From Burkholderia sp. IMCC1007 (lineage in GTDB: Bacteria; Pseudomonadota; Gammaproteobacteria; Burkholderiales; Burkholderiaceae): a DNA stretch of 64,000 nt. Made by a program: the position numbers and the translations under genes. Under the pieces are notes generated by a model, which ran no database searches, was not told the DNA's origin, and was given only the letters and a program-made list of their open reading frames with translations. The stretch is from contig NZ_JAPVQY010000009.1 of NCBI RefSeq assembly GCF_027257875.1, positions 133,016 to 197,015 on the forward strand. The letters are read 5' to 3'. Below, piece by piece: positions 45,783 to 55,374 of this stretch (positions are counted from its first letter, which is position 1; each line of letters starts with the position of its first letter).

Positions 45783-47276
45783 ATGCAGGCAACGTTGTCG
45801 TTACTTCCGCAAACCCAGTCGTTCATCGCACGCACGCCGTCGATGCTGATCGGCGATACGTGGCGCAGCGCCGAGAGCGGCGCGACCCTGGCCGTCCACA
45901 ACCCCGCGACCGGCGAAGAACTGTGTCGCGTGCCGGCATCCGGCGCGGCCGACGTCGATCACGCGGTGCGCGCGGCACGCCACGCGTTCGACGATTCCGC
46001 GTGGAGCCGCATGCGGCCGCGCGAACGGCAGAACCTGCTGTGGCGTCTCGCGGATCTGCTCGAGCGCGACGCGCAGCAACTCTCCGAACTCGAGTGCGTG
46101 AACAACGGCAAGAGCGCGCAGATCGCGCGCGTGATGGACGTGCAGCTCGCGATCGATTTCCTGCGCTACATGGCCGGCTGGGCGACCAAGATCGAAGGCG
46201 CCACCGTCGACGTATCGATGCCGCTGATGCCCGACAGCCAGTTCCACGGCTTCATCCGGCGCGAGGCGGTCGGCGTGGTCGGCGCGATCGTCGCGTGGAA
46301 CTTCCCGCTGCTGCTCGCGTGCTGGAAGCTCGGCCCCGCGCTCGCAACGGGCTGCACGATGGTGCTGAAACCCGCCGACGAAACGCCGCTCACCGCGCTG
46401 CGGCTCGCGGAACTCGTGCAGGAAGCCGGCTATCCGGCCGGCGTGTTCAACGTCGTCACCGGCACCGGCGTCGACGCGGGCGCGGCGCTCGCGCACCACC
46501 CCGACGTCGACAAGCTGACCTTCACCGGCTCGACCGAAGTCGGCAAGCTGATCGGCAAGGCCGCGATGGAATCGATGACGCGCGTGACGCTCGAACTCGG
46601 CGGCAAGTCGCCGACGATCGTGTGCGACGATGCGGACCCGGCCGTCGCGGCCGCCGGTGCGGCCACCGCGATCTTCTTCAATCACGGCCAGGTGTGCTGC
46701 GCAGGTTCGCGCCTGTACGTGCAGCGCAAGCACTTCGATCGCGTGGTGGGCGACATCGCGGGCATCGCGAGCAACATGAAGCTCGGCAATGCGCTCGATC
46801 CGTCGGTCGACATGGGCCCGCTGATCTCGGCGAAGCAGCAAAAGCGCGTGGCGGGTTACATCGAGCGCGGCCGCGAACTCGGCGCGCAGCTCGCGTGCGG
46901 CGGCGAAGCGTACGGCCCCGGCTACTTCGTGAAGCCGACCGTGCTCGTCGACGTCGACCAGAAAGGCCCGCTCGTGCAGGAGGAAATCTTCGGCCCGGTG
47001 CTGGTCGCGATGCCCTTCGACACGATCGACGACGCGATCCGTCTCGCGAACGACACGCGCTACGGGCTCGGCGCGAGCATCTGGACCAACAATCTGTCGG
47101 CCGCGCACCGGATGATCCCGAAGATCCGCTCCGGCTCGGTGTGGGTCAACTGCCACAGCGCGCTCGACCCCGCGCTGCCGTTCGGCGGCTACCGGATGTC
47201 GGGCTTCGGCCGCGAGATGGGCGCGGCCGCGATCGAGCATTACACGGAGTTGAAGTCGGTGCTGATGAACGTGTGA
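45783..47276 (+). CDS. Aldehyde dehydrogenase (aryl/alkyl aldehyde type)
   Basis: A 497-residue NAD-dependent ALDH. The active site is FFNHGQVCCAGSR with the nucleophilic Cys; the general base is in TLELGGKSP (Glu); the coenzyme fold has FTGSTEVGKLIGKAA. The profile resembles phenylacetaldehyde dehydrogenase (PhaE/FeaB) and related betaine-aldehyde-like enzymes. In this locus it would oxidise the aldehyde released by QHNDH to an acid. Start at MQATLSLLPQ has GAGGAG 7 nt upstream. First gene of the rightward unit. Confidence 0.92.
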   Translation: MQATLSLLPQTQSFIARTPSMLIGDTWRSAESGATLAVHNPATGEELCRVPASGAADVDHAVRAARHAFDDSAWSRMRPRERQNLLWRLADLLERDAQQLSELECVNNGKSAQIARVMDVQLAIDFLRYMAGWATKIEGATVDVSMPLMPDSQFHGFIRREAVGVVGAIVAWNFPLLLACWKLGPALATGCTMVLKPADETPLTALRLAELVQEAGYPAGVFNVVTGTGVDAGAALAHHPDVDKLTFTGSTEVGKLIGKAAMESMTRVTLELGGKSPTIVCDDADPAVAAAGAATAIFFNHGQVCCAGSRLYVQRKHFDRVVGDIAGIASNMKLGNALDPSVDMGPLISAKQQKRVAGYIERGRELGAQLACGGEAYGPGYFVKPTVLVDVDQKGPLVQEEIFGPVLVAMPFDTIDDAIRLANDTRYGLGASIWTNNLSAAHRMIPKIRSGSVWVNCHSALDPALPFGGYRMSGFGREMGAAAIEHYTELKSVLMNV

Positions 47277-47302
47277 TCGCGTCGCCGACATGAGTCAGGC
47301 TT

Positions 47303-47329
47303 GCGCCGCGCGGCGAGGTCGCGCGGCGC
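47303..47329 (+). other. Hairpin between ALDH and HiPIP genes
   Basis: GCGCCGCGCG (47303-47312) pairs with CGCGCGGCGC (47320-47329), 10 bp, 7-nt loop. It may separate or stabilise the two transcripts. Confidence 0.6.
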
Positions 47330-47393
47330 GCGTGTTGCCCCGGTTCGCAGTCTTCTGCGCTGCTCTCCACCTATAACGACAACGAGGCACCCG

Positions 47394-47714
47394 ATGCCGC
47401 ACCGCCCCGCTTCCCGCCGTGCCTTCATGATCGCCGCCGCCGGCCTGCTGTCGGCCGCCGCGCTGCCGCGCGCTGCGTGCGCCGCGCCGGCGCTGCTCGA
47501 TGAAACCGATCCGGCCGCAAAAGCGCTCGGCTATCGCAGCGACGCCGCGCACGTGGACCGCGCCGCGTTCGCGCGCTATGCGCCGGGCCAGGACTGCGGC
47601 CGCTGCAGCCTGTACCAGGGCAAGGCCGCCGATCCGAGCGCACCGTGCCCGCTGTTCGCCGGGAAACGGGTCGCGAACGGCGGCTGGTGCAACGCGTACA
47701 ACCCTCGGGCCTGA
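47394..47714 (+). CDS. High-potential iron-sulfur protein (HiPIP)
   Basis: A 106-residue exported electron carrier. A Tat-like leader ([11 protein letters not shown], twin Arg at residues 8-9) ends near ACAAPA. The [4Fe-4S] ligands are Cys68, Cys71, Cys85 and Cys99 (CGRC...APCPLF...GGWCNAY), the HiPIP spacing. It would accept single electrons in the periplasm, plausibly from the QhpA hemes in place of azurin or cytochrome c550. GAGG precedes the ATG. Confidence 0.9.
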   Translation: MPHRPASRRAFMIAAAGLLSAAALPRAACAAPALLDETDPAAKALGYRSDAAHVDRAAFARYAPGQDCGRCSLYQGKAADPSAPCPLFAGKRVANGGWCNAYNPRA

Positions 47715-47947
47715 GCGCCGCCACCCCGCGAAATCCGCACCGCCTGCGCGCGATGCACGCCGCCCCGTCACGTTCGCCGACGACGGCCCTCCCGCGAGCG
47801 CGAGTCGCCCGCACCGCCGCGCCCCGCCTGGGTCTTAGGTTTTTGACCGGATGGATTTATGCCCGGGCTTATGCCAGACTCGGCGGGCCTTTTTGCGTGC
47901 GGCCGCGCCGGATCGGACGGCCCGACATTCTCCTGAGGAGGGGCGAC

Positions 47948-49879
47948 GTGCAAGACTACTTCCCTTCCGGCCAACGACTCCCGGACCGGCTGCAGGCAAC
48001 GCGCCTGATTCGCGAACGACTCAGTTCGGACGGCGTGCTGCCGCAAGGCTGCCTGCGCATCGAAATCGACCAGTCGTGGCGGCGCAGCCTCGATCACGGC
48101 GTGCGCTGGGACGACGACGCGCGCCTGAACCTGCATGAATTCTGCAATCTCGACGAGCTGCGCGACGCGAACCGCCTGCTGCTCGACGCGGCTGCACCCG
48201 AACTCGCATTTCTCGCCGAGCGTTGCGGACGCGACGGCATGATCATGCTGGCCGATGCGCGCGCAACCATCCTGTCGGTCGACGGCGACGCGAGCGCGCT
48301 CGCCGCACTCGGCATCGGCGACATCCGCGCCGGCGCGAACTGGTGCGAATCGCTGCGCGGCACCAACGCGCTCGGCACCGCGCTCGTCGAAGGTTGCGCG
48401 GTCGCGATCGACAGCGGCGAGCATTTCCTCGGCCGGCTGAGCCGCTTCTCGTGCCGCTCGGTGCCGCTGCGCGATCCGCACGGCAACCCGATCGGCGTGC
48501 TGGACCTCACGCGCGAAGGCGAACTGCCGCTCACGCTCGACGGGATGTCGATGCTGATGAGCACGGCGGCCACGCACATCGAGACGCGCCTGTTCGACGC
48601 GTACTTTCCCGAGCACGTCGTGCTCGTATTTCATCCGCGCCGCACGTATCTCGGCTCGAGCTGGAGCGGCGTGCTCGCCGTGTCGGAAGACGGCCGCATC
48701 GTCGCCGCGAACGCGCATGCGTGCGAGTTGCTCGGCGCCGCACGCGACGCACTCGTCGGCCGCCGCTGCGAAAGCGCATCGCTCGCGCGCACGCCGTCGT
48801 TCGTCGCGTTCGCCGAGCAAGGCGGGATGCTGCGCATCGAAGGCGTCGACGCCGCGTTCCACTGCAAGGCGCTGCGCCTGCCGCGCACGACGGCCGTGCC
48901 GGCCGTGCGCGAACGCGTATCGGCCCCGGCGGCCGGCGCCCGGGATGACGCCTGCACGCAGGCGCTCGCGGCCCTTGCCGGCCGCCAGCCGCGGCTGTTG
49001 CGCGCGCTGACGATGGCGCGACAAGGGCTCAACAACGGGCTGCCCGTGCTCGTGCAGGGTGAAACCGGCACCGGCAAGGAAGTCGTCGCACGCGCGCTGC
49101 ACGATGCGAGCATGCGCGCCGGCAAGCCGTTCGTCGCGGTGAACTGCGCGTCGATCCCCGAAGGGCTGATCGAGTCCGAGTTGTTCGGCTATCGCGACGG
49201 CGCATTCACGGGCGCACGCAAGGGCGGGATGACGGGCCGGCTGATGCAGGCGCACGGCGGCACGCTGTTTCTCGACGAAATCGGCGACATGCCGCTGCAT
49301 CTGCAGGCGCGCCTGCTGCGCGTGCTGCAGGAACGCAAGGTCGCGCCGCTCGGCGCGGGCGACGAGCAGGCCATCGACATCGCGGTGATCTGCGCGACGC
49401 ACCGCGACCTGCAGACGATGGTGCGCGACAAGAGCTTCCGCGAAGACCTCTACTACCGGATTCACGGCGTCAACGTGCTGCTGCCCGCGCTGCGCGAGCG
49501 CGACGACGTCGACCTGATCGTCAACGCGCTGCTCGCGCGGCTCGGCGCGCCGCATGTGCGCATCAACGCGGAGCTCGCCGACGTATTCCGCCAGCATCGC
49601 TGGCCCGGCAACATCCGCCAGCTCGAGATGGTGCTGCGCACGGCGCTCGCGGTGCGCGACGAGCACGACGACGTGCTGGGCCTCGATCATCTGTGCGACG
49701 GCTTCATCGACGGCGTGTGCCCGTCGCGCGATGCGTCGTTCGGGCTGATCCGCCGTCACGAGGACGACCTGATCCGCGAATCGCTCGCGCGTCACGACGG
49801 CAACGTCGCGGCCGCCGCGCAGACGCTCGGGATCAGCCGCGCGACGCTGTATCGCCGGCTCAAGCGGCTGCAGTCATGA
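47948..49879 (+). CDS. Sigma54-dependent activator of AcoR type
   Basis: A 643-residue enhancer-binding protein. An N-terminal GAF-type domain (about 70-240; [28 protein letters not shown]) is typical of AcoR/MimR regulators; a PAS-like segment follows ([23 protein letters not shown]); AAA+ with Walker [15 protein letters not shown] loop and FLDEIGD; C-terminal Fis-type HTH ([21 protein letters not shown]). A GTG start at 47948 was chosen as it has GAGGAGGGG just upstream; an ATG far upstream overlaps the HiPIP gene. It probably drives the three sigma54 promoters of this locus in response to the amine. Confidence 0.92.
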   Translation: MQDYFPSGQRLPDRLQATRLIRERLSSDGVLPQGCLRIEIDQSWRRSLDHGVRWDDDARLNLHEFCNLDELRDANRLLLDAAAPELAFLAERCGRDGMIMLADARATILSVDGDASALAALGIGDIRAGANWCESLRGTNALGTALVEGCAVAIDSGEHFLGRLSRFSCRSVPLRDPHGNPIGVLDLTREGELPLTLDGMSMLMSTAATHIETRLFDAYFPEHVVLVFHPRRTYLGSSWSGVLAVSEDGRIVAANAHACELLGAARDALVGRRCESASLARTPSFVAFAEQGGMLRIEGVDAAFHCKALRLPRTTAVPAVRERVSAPAAGARDDACTQALAALAGRQPRLLRALTMARQGLNNGLPVLVQGETGTGKEVVARALHDASMRAGKPFVAVNCASIPEGLIESELFGYRDGAFTGARKGGMTGRLMQAHGGTLFLDEIGDMPLHLQARLLRVLQERKVAPLGAGDEQAIDIAVICATHRDLQTMVRDKSFREDLYYRIHGVNVLLPALRERDDVDLIVNALLARLGAPHVRINAELADVFRQHRWPGNIRQLEMVLRTALAVRDEHDDVLGLDHLCDGFIDGVCPSRDASFGLIRRHEDDLIRESLARHDGNVAAAAQTLGISRATLYRRLKRLQS

Positions 49880-49928
49880 CGGTGCGCGCGCGTTCGGCTG
49901 CTGCTTTCCGTACGGATCGATCGCGCCG

Positions 49929-51656
49929 ATGCTGAAACTCGTCCTGCGTTTCGTGAAGACCGACGATCGCGCGCAGCTCGCGCGCGCGCTCGGCTGGCTG
50001 TACGGTTTCGTGCGGCCGCACCGGCTCGCGATCGCGGGGCTGCTCGCGTTGTCGGCCTGCGCGTCGCTGCTGGCGCTCGCGCAGCCGTGGCTCACGAAGG
50101 AGCTGATCGACCGCGGGCTCGTCGGCAAGGATTTCCGGATGCTCGTCGCGATCGCGTTCGCGATGGTGTTCGCCGGCTTCGTCGGCACGCTGCTCGGCGG
50201 CGTCAACCGTTACCTGCATACGCGGCTGTCCGGCCGCGTGCTGTTCTCGCTGCGCAGCGCCGTCTACGCGCACCTGCAGCGGCTGTCGCCGTCGTTCTAC
50301 GGGCAGCGCCGCCTCGGCGACCTGCTGTCGCGCCTCGACGGCGACGTCGCCGAGATCCAGCGCTTTGCGCTCGACGCGCTGTTCTCCGCGGTGTCGAACG
50401 TGATCGGGCTGGTCGGCACGCTCGTGCTGCTGGTGACGCTGTCGTGGAAGCTGTCGCTGGTCGCGCTGCTGCTGATTCCGTTCGAGATCCTGTGGCTGCG
50501 CACGATGCGCCGCAAGGTCGAGCGCGATGCGCGGTCGGTGCGCGAAGGCGCGGCCGACGTGTCGTCGTTCCTCGTCGAGACGCTGCCCGCGATGAAGTTC
50601 ATCCAGGCGGCCGGCCGCCAGCGCGCGGAGCAGGCGCGGCTCGACGGCCTCGGCGAGCGCTACATGGAGCGCCTGCTGAAGCTGCAGGTCACCGAATTCA
50701 TCACGCAGTCGGTGCCCGGCACGCTGACGTCGCTGTCGCGCGCCGGCGCGTTCATCGTCGGCGGCTACTGGGTGATTCGCGGCGACTGGCCGCTCGGTTC
50801 GCTGATCGCGTTCTCGAGCTATCTCGGGATGGCGATCGGCCCGGTGAAGAGCCTGCTCGGGCTCTACGTCGCGCTGCAGCGGATGACGGTGAGCCTCGGC
50901 CGCGTGATGGAACTGCAGCGCGCGCTGGTGGCCGTGCAGCCGCCGGCCGTCGCGCGTGAGCTGCCGCCGCGCGGCGACCTCGAATTCGTCGACGTGTGGT
51001 TCGCGCACGACGAGCGCGCGCAGCCAGTGCTGCGTGGCGCCGCCGCGCGCGTGCCGGCCGGCAGCAAGGTCGCGTTGTCGGGGCTGTCGGGCAGCGGCAA
51101 ATCGACGCTGATCGACCTGATGCAGCGCTTCTACGATCCGCAGCGCGGCAGCGTGCGCATCGACGGCGTCGACCTGCGCGACGTCGATCTCGATGCGCTG
51201 CGCCGGCACGTCGCGGTCGTCAGCCAGGACATCGTGCTGTTTCGCGGCAGCCTCGCGGACAACATCCGTTACGCGGCGCCGAACGCGACGCGCGACGACA
51301 TCGCGCTCGCCGCGCGCGCGGCCCGCCTCGACGAACTGATCGCGACGCTGCCGGGCGGGCTCGACGGGCCGGTCGGCGAGCGCGGGCAACAGCTGTCCGG
51401 CGGCCAGAAGCAGCGCATCGCGATCGCCCGCGCGCTGCTGCAGGCGCCGGCGATCCTCGTGCTCGACGAGGCGACGTCGGCCGTCGACGAAGCCACCGAG
51501 CGGCAGGTCATCGCGCAGATCGACACGCTGTTCGGCGATCGCACGCGCATCCTCGTCAGCCACCGCGCGTCGACGCTCGCCGGCGTCGACCTGCATTTCG
51601 AGCTCGCGGACGGGCAACTCGCGCGCCGCACGCACCGGGACGTCGCGCATGCGTGA
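49929..51656 (+). CDS. qhpF: ABC exporter of the QhpC precursor
   Basis: A 575-residue half-size ABC exporter: a six-helix membrane domain (residues 30-310) and an ATPase domain with Walker A LSGLSGSGKST, signature LSGGQKQR, Walker B ILVLDEATSAVDE. In known qhp clusters QhpF moves the crosslinked gamma subunit to the periplasm. It overlaps the protease gene by 8 bp. No N-terminal C39 peptidase domain, consistent with leader removal by the separate protease QhpE. Confidence 0.9.
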   Translation: MLKLVLRFVKTDDRAQLARALGWLYGFVRPHRLAIAGLLALSACASLLALAQPWLTKELIDRGLVGKDFRMLVAIAFAMVFAGFVGTLLGGVNRYLHTRLSGRVLFSLRSAVYAHLQRLSPSFYGQRRLGDLLSRLDGDVAEIQRFALDALFSAVSNVIGLVGTLVLLVTLSWKLSLVALLLIPFEILWLRTMRRKVERDARSVREGAADVSSFLVETLPAMKFIQAAGRQRAEQARLDGLGERYMERLLKLQVTEFITQSVPGTLTSLSRAGAFIVGGYWVIRGDWPLGSLIAFSSYLGMAIGPVKSLLGLYVALQRMTVSLGRVMELQRALVAVQPPAVARELPPRGDLEFVDVWFAHDERAQPVLRGAAARVPAGSKVALSGLSGSGKSTLIDLMQRFYDPQRGSVRIDGVDLRDVDLDALRRHVAVVSQDIVLFRGSLADNIRYAAPNATRDDIALAARAARLDELIATLPGGLDGPVGERGQQLSGGQKQRIAIARALLQAPAILVLDEATSAVDEATERQVIAQIDTLFGDRTRILVSHRASTLAGVDLHFELADGQLARRTHRDVAHA

Positions 51657-52341
51657 CGACGGGAGCGTGCGCGTCGGTATCGTCGACAGCGGCTATCCGC
51701 CGTCGCTGAGCGCGCGCGTGGTCGACGCGCGGCGCTTCTCGCTCGACGATGCTTTGGTACTGCGGACCGGCGCCGCCGAGCCGGACCGGCTCGGCCACGG
51801 CAGCGCGATCTGCGCGACGATCGCGGACGCCGCGCCCGATGCGGCGCTGATCGTCGCGCAGGTGTTCGACGCGCGCGGCGTGACGAGTGCCGCGCAAATC
51901 GCGCACGCGATCGACTGGTTGCTGACACAACGTGTTCGCGTGATCAACCTGAGCGTCGGTGTGCGTGCCGATCGCGACTCGCTGCGCGACGCATGCGCGG
52001 CGGCCGTCGCGCAACGCGTGACCGTGTTCGCGTCGAGCCCCGCACAAGGCACGCCGGTGTTTCCGGCCAGCTATCCGGGCATCGTGCGCGTGACGGGCGA
52101 TGCACGTTGCGCATTGGGCCAATGGTCGTGGCTCGACAGCGCGCAGGCCGATTTCGGTGCGATCGTCTCGAGCGGCGCACCGCGCGCGCCGGCCGGCGCG
52201 AGCATCGCGTGCGCGGCGCTCAGCGGCCATGCCGCGCACTGGTTCGCGCGGCACCCCGACGCGGATACCGCCGCGCTCGTCGCGCATCTGCGCGAAGCCG
52301 CGGCTTACGTCGGCGTCGAACGGCGCACCCACGCATCATGA
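51649..52341 (+). CDS. qhpE: Subtilisin-like leader peptidase QhpE
   Basis: A 230-residue compact subtilase without signal peptide or prodomain. Catalytic triad: Asp13 (IVDSG), His50 (GHGSA) and Ser185 (GASIACAAL). In characterised systems it cuts the 28-residue QhpC leader. It overlaps qhpF by 8 bp and qhpG by 4 bp (ATGA), consistent with one coupled message. Confidence 0.9.
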   Translation: MRDDGSVRVGIVDSGYPPSLSARVVDARRFSLDDALVLRTGAAEPDRLGHGSAICATIADAAPDAALIVAQVFDARGVTSAAQIAHAIDWLLTQRVRVINLSVGVRADRDSLRDACAAAVAQRVTVFASSPAQGTPVFPASYPGIVRVTGDARCALGQWSWLDSAQADFGAIVSSGAPRAPAGASIACAALSGHAAHWFARHPDADTAALVAHLREAAAYVGVERRTHAS

Positions 52342-53654
52342 AGCGCGCGCCGATCGCCGTGCTCGGCGCAGGCCCGGCCGGCGCCGCCGCCGCGCTCGGC
52401 CTCGCGCGGCTGGGCTATCCGGTGACCGTCGTCAGCGAATGGCGGCGCTTCGATGCGGTCGAAGGCGTGTCCGATCGCGTGCTGCAAGGGCTGCGCCATG
52501 CGGGGCTCGTGCAGGCGGCCGCGTGCGCGCTGCCGCCGTGCGCGCGCACGACGCGCTGGAACGGCGACACGCGCACGCTCAATCACGAACACCTGATCGA
52601 TCGCCGCCGTTTCGACGAAGCGCTGCGCCGCGATCTCGCCGCAGCGGGCATCGCGGTGCGCGAAGCGACGGTGCGCGCGGTGCAGGCCGACGGCGACGGA
52701 CATGCGATCCGCATCGATACGCGGGCCGGCTGCGACACGCTGCATGCGGCGTTCGTCGTCGAGGCGCGCGGGCGCCTCGCGCCGCTCGCGCGCGACGCGA
52801 TGCGCGGGCCGCAAACGCTGAGCCTGCTGAACGTTTGGCAGCGCACACCCGGCGATCCGGCATCGGCAGTCGAGAGCCTGCCCGACGGCTGGGCGTGGAT
52901 GGCGCGCCTGCCCGACGGCCGCTGCTACTGGCAGGCGACGCTCGACGTCGCGACCGCGACGCTGCCGCCGCGCGACGCGCTGCCCGCGTGGTGTGCGACG
53001 CTGCGGCACACGCCGCTCGCACGCGACTTCTTCGGGAACGAGGCCGGGGACGATGCGCGCGTGTTTGCACGCACCAGTAGCGCGACGCTGTGCGGCGACA
53101 CGGGCGGCACGAACTGGCTGCGTATCGGCGACGCGGCAATGGCCGTCGATCCGTTGTCCGGCAACGGAATCTTCCAGTCGCTGTCATCCGCGCTGCAGGC
53201 GCCGGCCGTCATCCATACGTTGCTCGCGCATCCGGAGCGCGCGGCACTCGCGCTGCGCTTTCACGAGCGGCGCATCACCGCGCTGTTCATGCGTTTCGCG
53301 CGGATCGGCCGCGACTTCTACGCGCTCGACACGCAATGGACCGATCGACCGTTCTGGCGGGCGCGCCGCGCGTGGCCCGACGATGCGCCGTCGCATCGCG
53401 CGCCCGATTTCGACGCGCTCGCGATCGAGCGTGCGCCCGTGATCGAAGGCGATACGATCGCCGAAGCCGACGTCGTCACGAGCCCCGACCAGCCGCTCGG
53501 AATCTGGCATCTGCAAGGCATCGCGCTCGCGCCGATCGTCGCCGCGCTGCGCGACCAGCCGGCCGCGCAGGTGCTGGCGCAGTTCGCGCCGCAGCAAGCC
53601 GCGCTCGTGCGGCGCTGGCTCGAAACGCAGGGTTATCCGTTCTCGCGCGCGTAA
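52338..53654 (+). CDS. qhpG: FAD-dependent tryptophan hydroxylase QhpG
   Basis: A 438-residue flavoprotein with the Rossmann motif VLGAGPAGAAAALG at the start and the FAD motif LRIGDAAMAVDPLSGNGIFQS near residue 255 (key part GDAAMAVDPLSGNG), of the tryptophan halogenase/monooxygenase type. In known qhp systems QhpG hydroxylates the tryptophan of QhpC that becomes CTQ. It starts in a 4-bp ATGA overlap with qhpE and ends the maturation block. Confidence 0.9.
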   Translation: MKRAPIAVLGAGPAGAAAALGLARLGYPVTVVSEWRRFDAVEGVSDRVLQGLRHAGLVQAAACALPPCARTTRWNGDTRTLNHEHLIDRRRFDEALRRDLAAAGIAVREATVRAVQADGDGHAIRIDTRAGCDTLHAAFVVEARGRLAPLARDAMRGPQTLSLLNVWQRTPGDPASAVESLPDGWAWMARLPDGRCYWQATLDVATATLPPRDALPAWCATLRHTPLARDFFGNEAGDDARVFARTSSATLCGDTGGTNWLRIGDAAMAVDPLSGNGIFQSLSSALQAPAVIHTLLAHPERAALALRFHERRITALFMRFARIGRDFYALDTQWTDRPFWRARRAWPDDAPSHRAPDFDALAIERAPVIEGDTIAEADVVTSPDQPLGIWHLQGIALAPIVAALRDQPAAQVLAQFAPQQAALVRRWLETQGYPFSRA

Positions 53655-53749
53655 CGCGCGCTCTTTCTCTGTCCCCCCACCTCGTCGTGCCTGCATGCCG
53701 CGATGCTCGGGTCGCCGCATGCGCGTTTTCGCGCGGACGCTTCTTCTGC

Positions 53750-53788
53750 GTCGCATGTCGCGTCTCAAGTTGAGACGCGACATGCGAC
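53750..53788. promoter_or_regulatory. 39-bp perfect palindrome, enhancer candidate upstream of the porin
   Basis: Arms of 19 bp around a single G at 53769, with core CGTCTCAA-G-TTGAGACG. It lies 96 bp after qhpG and about 152 bp before the predicted porin start of transcription. The core equals the sites between qhpA and the ALDH gene. As RNA it would be a strong hairpin, so it could also end the qhpG transcript. Confidence 0.75.
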
Positions 53789-53894
53789 ACGCGATGCGAA
53801 TTGCTACGCGATTGATACGCGATCCCGCACGAATCGACCGCACCGCTCAATGAAATGGAACGCAGCCCGCGCATCGCGGTCTTGAAACCGGTGA

Positions 53895-53910
53895 TGGCAT
53901 GCCATCTGCT
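53895..53910 (+). promoter_or_regulatory. Sigma54 promoter of the porin gene
   Basis: TGGCATGCCATCTGCT: TGGCATG at -24 and CTGCT at -12, GG-N10-GC. Predicted start near 53921, 63 bp before the ATG. Confidence 0.75.
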
Positions 53911-53983
53911 TATCGAAGGTCAAGCGCCGCACACGCCGCGCGACCGACCATCGACCGTTTCATCTTTCTAGCCCGCATTCCAC

Positions 53984-55123
53984 ATGAAAAAACTACCCTT
54001 CATCCTGTCGGCAGGATTCCTGATCGGTTGCGCGAACGCGCATGCACAAAGCTCCGTCCTGCTGTTCGGTGTGCTCGACGAAGGCATCAACTACACGAAC
54101 AATGTCGGCGGGAAGTCGTCATGGCAGATGGCGAGCGGCGATCTCTCGACCAGCCGCTGGGGCATCAAGGGCGACGAGGATCTCGGCGGCGGGCTGCACG
54201 CGATCTTCGACCTGGAAAGCGGCTTCGCGGTGGAAAGCGGCCAGCTCGGCTACGGCAACCGCCTGTTCGGCTTCCAGTCGTATGTCGGGCTGCAGTCCGC
54301 GCGGCTCGGCACGCTGACGCTCGGCCGCCAGTTCGATAGCGTCTCCGATACGATCGGGCCGCTGACCGCGAACGGAAGCTGGGCCGGCTTCCTGTTCTCG
54401 CATCCGCTCGACAACGACAACACCGACGCGTCGTTCCATGCGAACAACGCGGTGAAGTACACGAGCCCCGTGGTCGGAGGGTTCTCGGGCACTGTGATGT
54501 ATGCATTGAGCAATCTCGCCGGCGGCTTCGCGCAGAACCGGATGCTCGGCGTCGGCCTGAACTACACGTACCAGACGCTGTCGGTCGCCGCCGTCTACGA
54601 GAACATGTCGAATCCCGGCACCACGGCGGGCGGCGCACTGACGCCGGACGACACGGATTTCGTCGCGGGCAACCAGAAGATCTACGGGATCGGCGTGAAC
54701 TACGGAATCGGCGCCGCGACGCTCGGCGCCGTGTATTCGCACGTGAACGTCGGGCACCCGGATGCGTCGCTGTATGCGGGCAGCCTCGGCCTCGCGAATG
54801 CGCGGCTCACGTTCGACAACATCGAAGTCAACGCGAAGTACAACGTCACGCCGTCGTTTCTGGTCGGCGGCATGTACACGTACACGCGCGGCGGTCTCGA
54901 TCAGGCCGGCGTGAAGTCGTCGCTGCACTGGAACCAGTTCGGCGCGACGGCGCAGTACCTGCTGTCGAAGCGCACGTCGGTCTACACGCAGGTCGCGTAT
55001 CAACTGGTGGGCGGCAGCGCGACCGGCACGCCGCTCGATGGCGCGCTCGTGCCGGGTTCGCCCGGTGCGTCGTCGAACGGGCACCAGATCGTCGCGCGCG
55101 TGGCGCTGAATCATACGTTCTGA
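53984..55123 (+). CDS. Outer-membrane trimeric porin (Burkholderia/OmpC type)
   Basis: A 379-residue general porin. The signal peptide MKKLPFILSAGFLIGCANAHA is followed by SSVLLFGVLDEGINYTNN, SRWGIKGDEDLGGGLHAIFDLESGF (core GIKGDEDLGGGL) and the terminal phenylalanine strand ARVALNHTF, the beta-barrel insertion signal. Its own sigma54 promoter and palindrome suggest it is induced with the qhp genes and lets amines or other charged substrates into the periplasm. Confidence 0.93.
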   Translation: MKKLPFILSAGFLIGCANAHAQSSVLLFGVLDEGINYTNNVGGKSSWQMASGDLSTSRWGIKGDEDLGGGLHAIFDLESGFAVESGQLGYGNRLFGFQSYVGLQSARLGTLTLGRQFDSVSDTIGPLTANGSWAGFLFSHPLDNDNTDASFHANNAVKYTSPVVGGFSGTVMYALSNLAGGFAQNRMLGVGLNYTYQTLSVAAVYENMSNPGTTAGGALTPDDTDFVAGNQKIYGIGVNYGIGAATLGAVYSHVNVGHPDASLYAGSLGLANARLTFDNIEVNAKYNVTPSFLVGGMYTYTRGGLDQAGVKSSLHWNQFGATAQYLLSKRTSVYTQVAYQLVGGSATGTPLDGALVPGSPGASSNGHQIVARVALNHTF

Positions 55124-55140
55124 GCGTGCGTGTTGCATGC

Positions 55141-55164
55141 CGTGCCGCGCACCGGTGCGGCACG
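55141..55164. terminator. Bidirectional hairpin between porin and DUF2970 gene
   Basis: CGTGCCGC (55141-55148) pairs with GCGGCACG (55157-55164) around 8 nt that include ACCGGT. It lies between two convergent stops. Confidence 0.7.
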
Positions 55165-55170
55165 CGGCGC

Positions 55171-55374
55171 TCAGAACCCCTGCATCGTCACCGTCGGATC
55201 GACGACCAGATGCACGACGCCGTAGATCACAGCACCGATCAGCACCGCGAGCACGATCGCGACGAACGGCAGCATCGTGAAGTTGGCGTTCGCGAGATCG
55301 GTCGCGTGCGCCTTGCTGTTGCGTACGCCGAAGAAACTCCACAGAACCAGGCGGATCATGCTGAACAGTTTCAT
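55171..55374 (-). CDS. DUF2970 small membrane protein
   Basis: A 67-residue protein. The motif IRLVLWSFFGVRNSKAHATDLAN at the start (core VLWSFFGVR) and one membrane helix (residues 33-57) are those of DUF2970, common in Burkholderia and Pseudomonas. AAGGAG precedes the ATG. Function unknown. Confidence 0.85.
   Translation of the reverse strand: MKLFSMIRLVLWSFFGVRNSKAHATDLANANFTMLPFVAIVLAVLIGAVIYGVVHLVVDPTVTMQGF

Noticed and set aside
53750..53788. Palindrome as a plain terminator of qhpG only
   Set aside because: It could act so, but its core is repeated in the divergent qhpA/ALDH region where no gene ends, and it has no T-run, so an operator role fits better.
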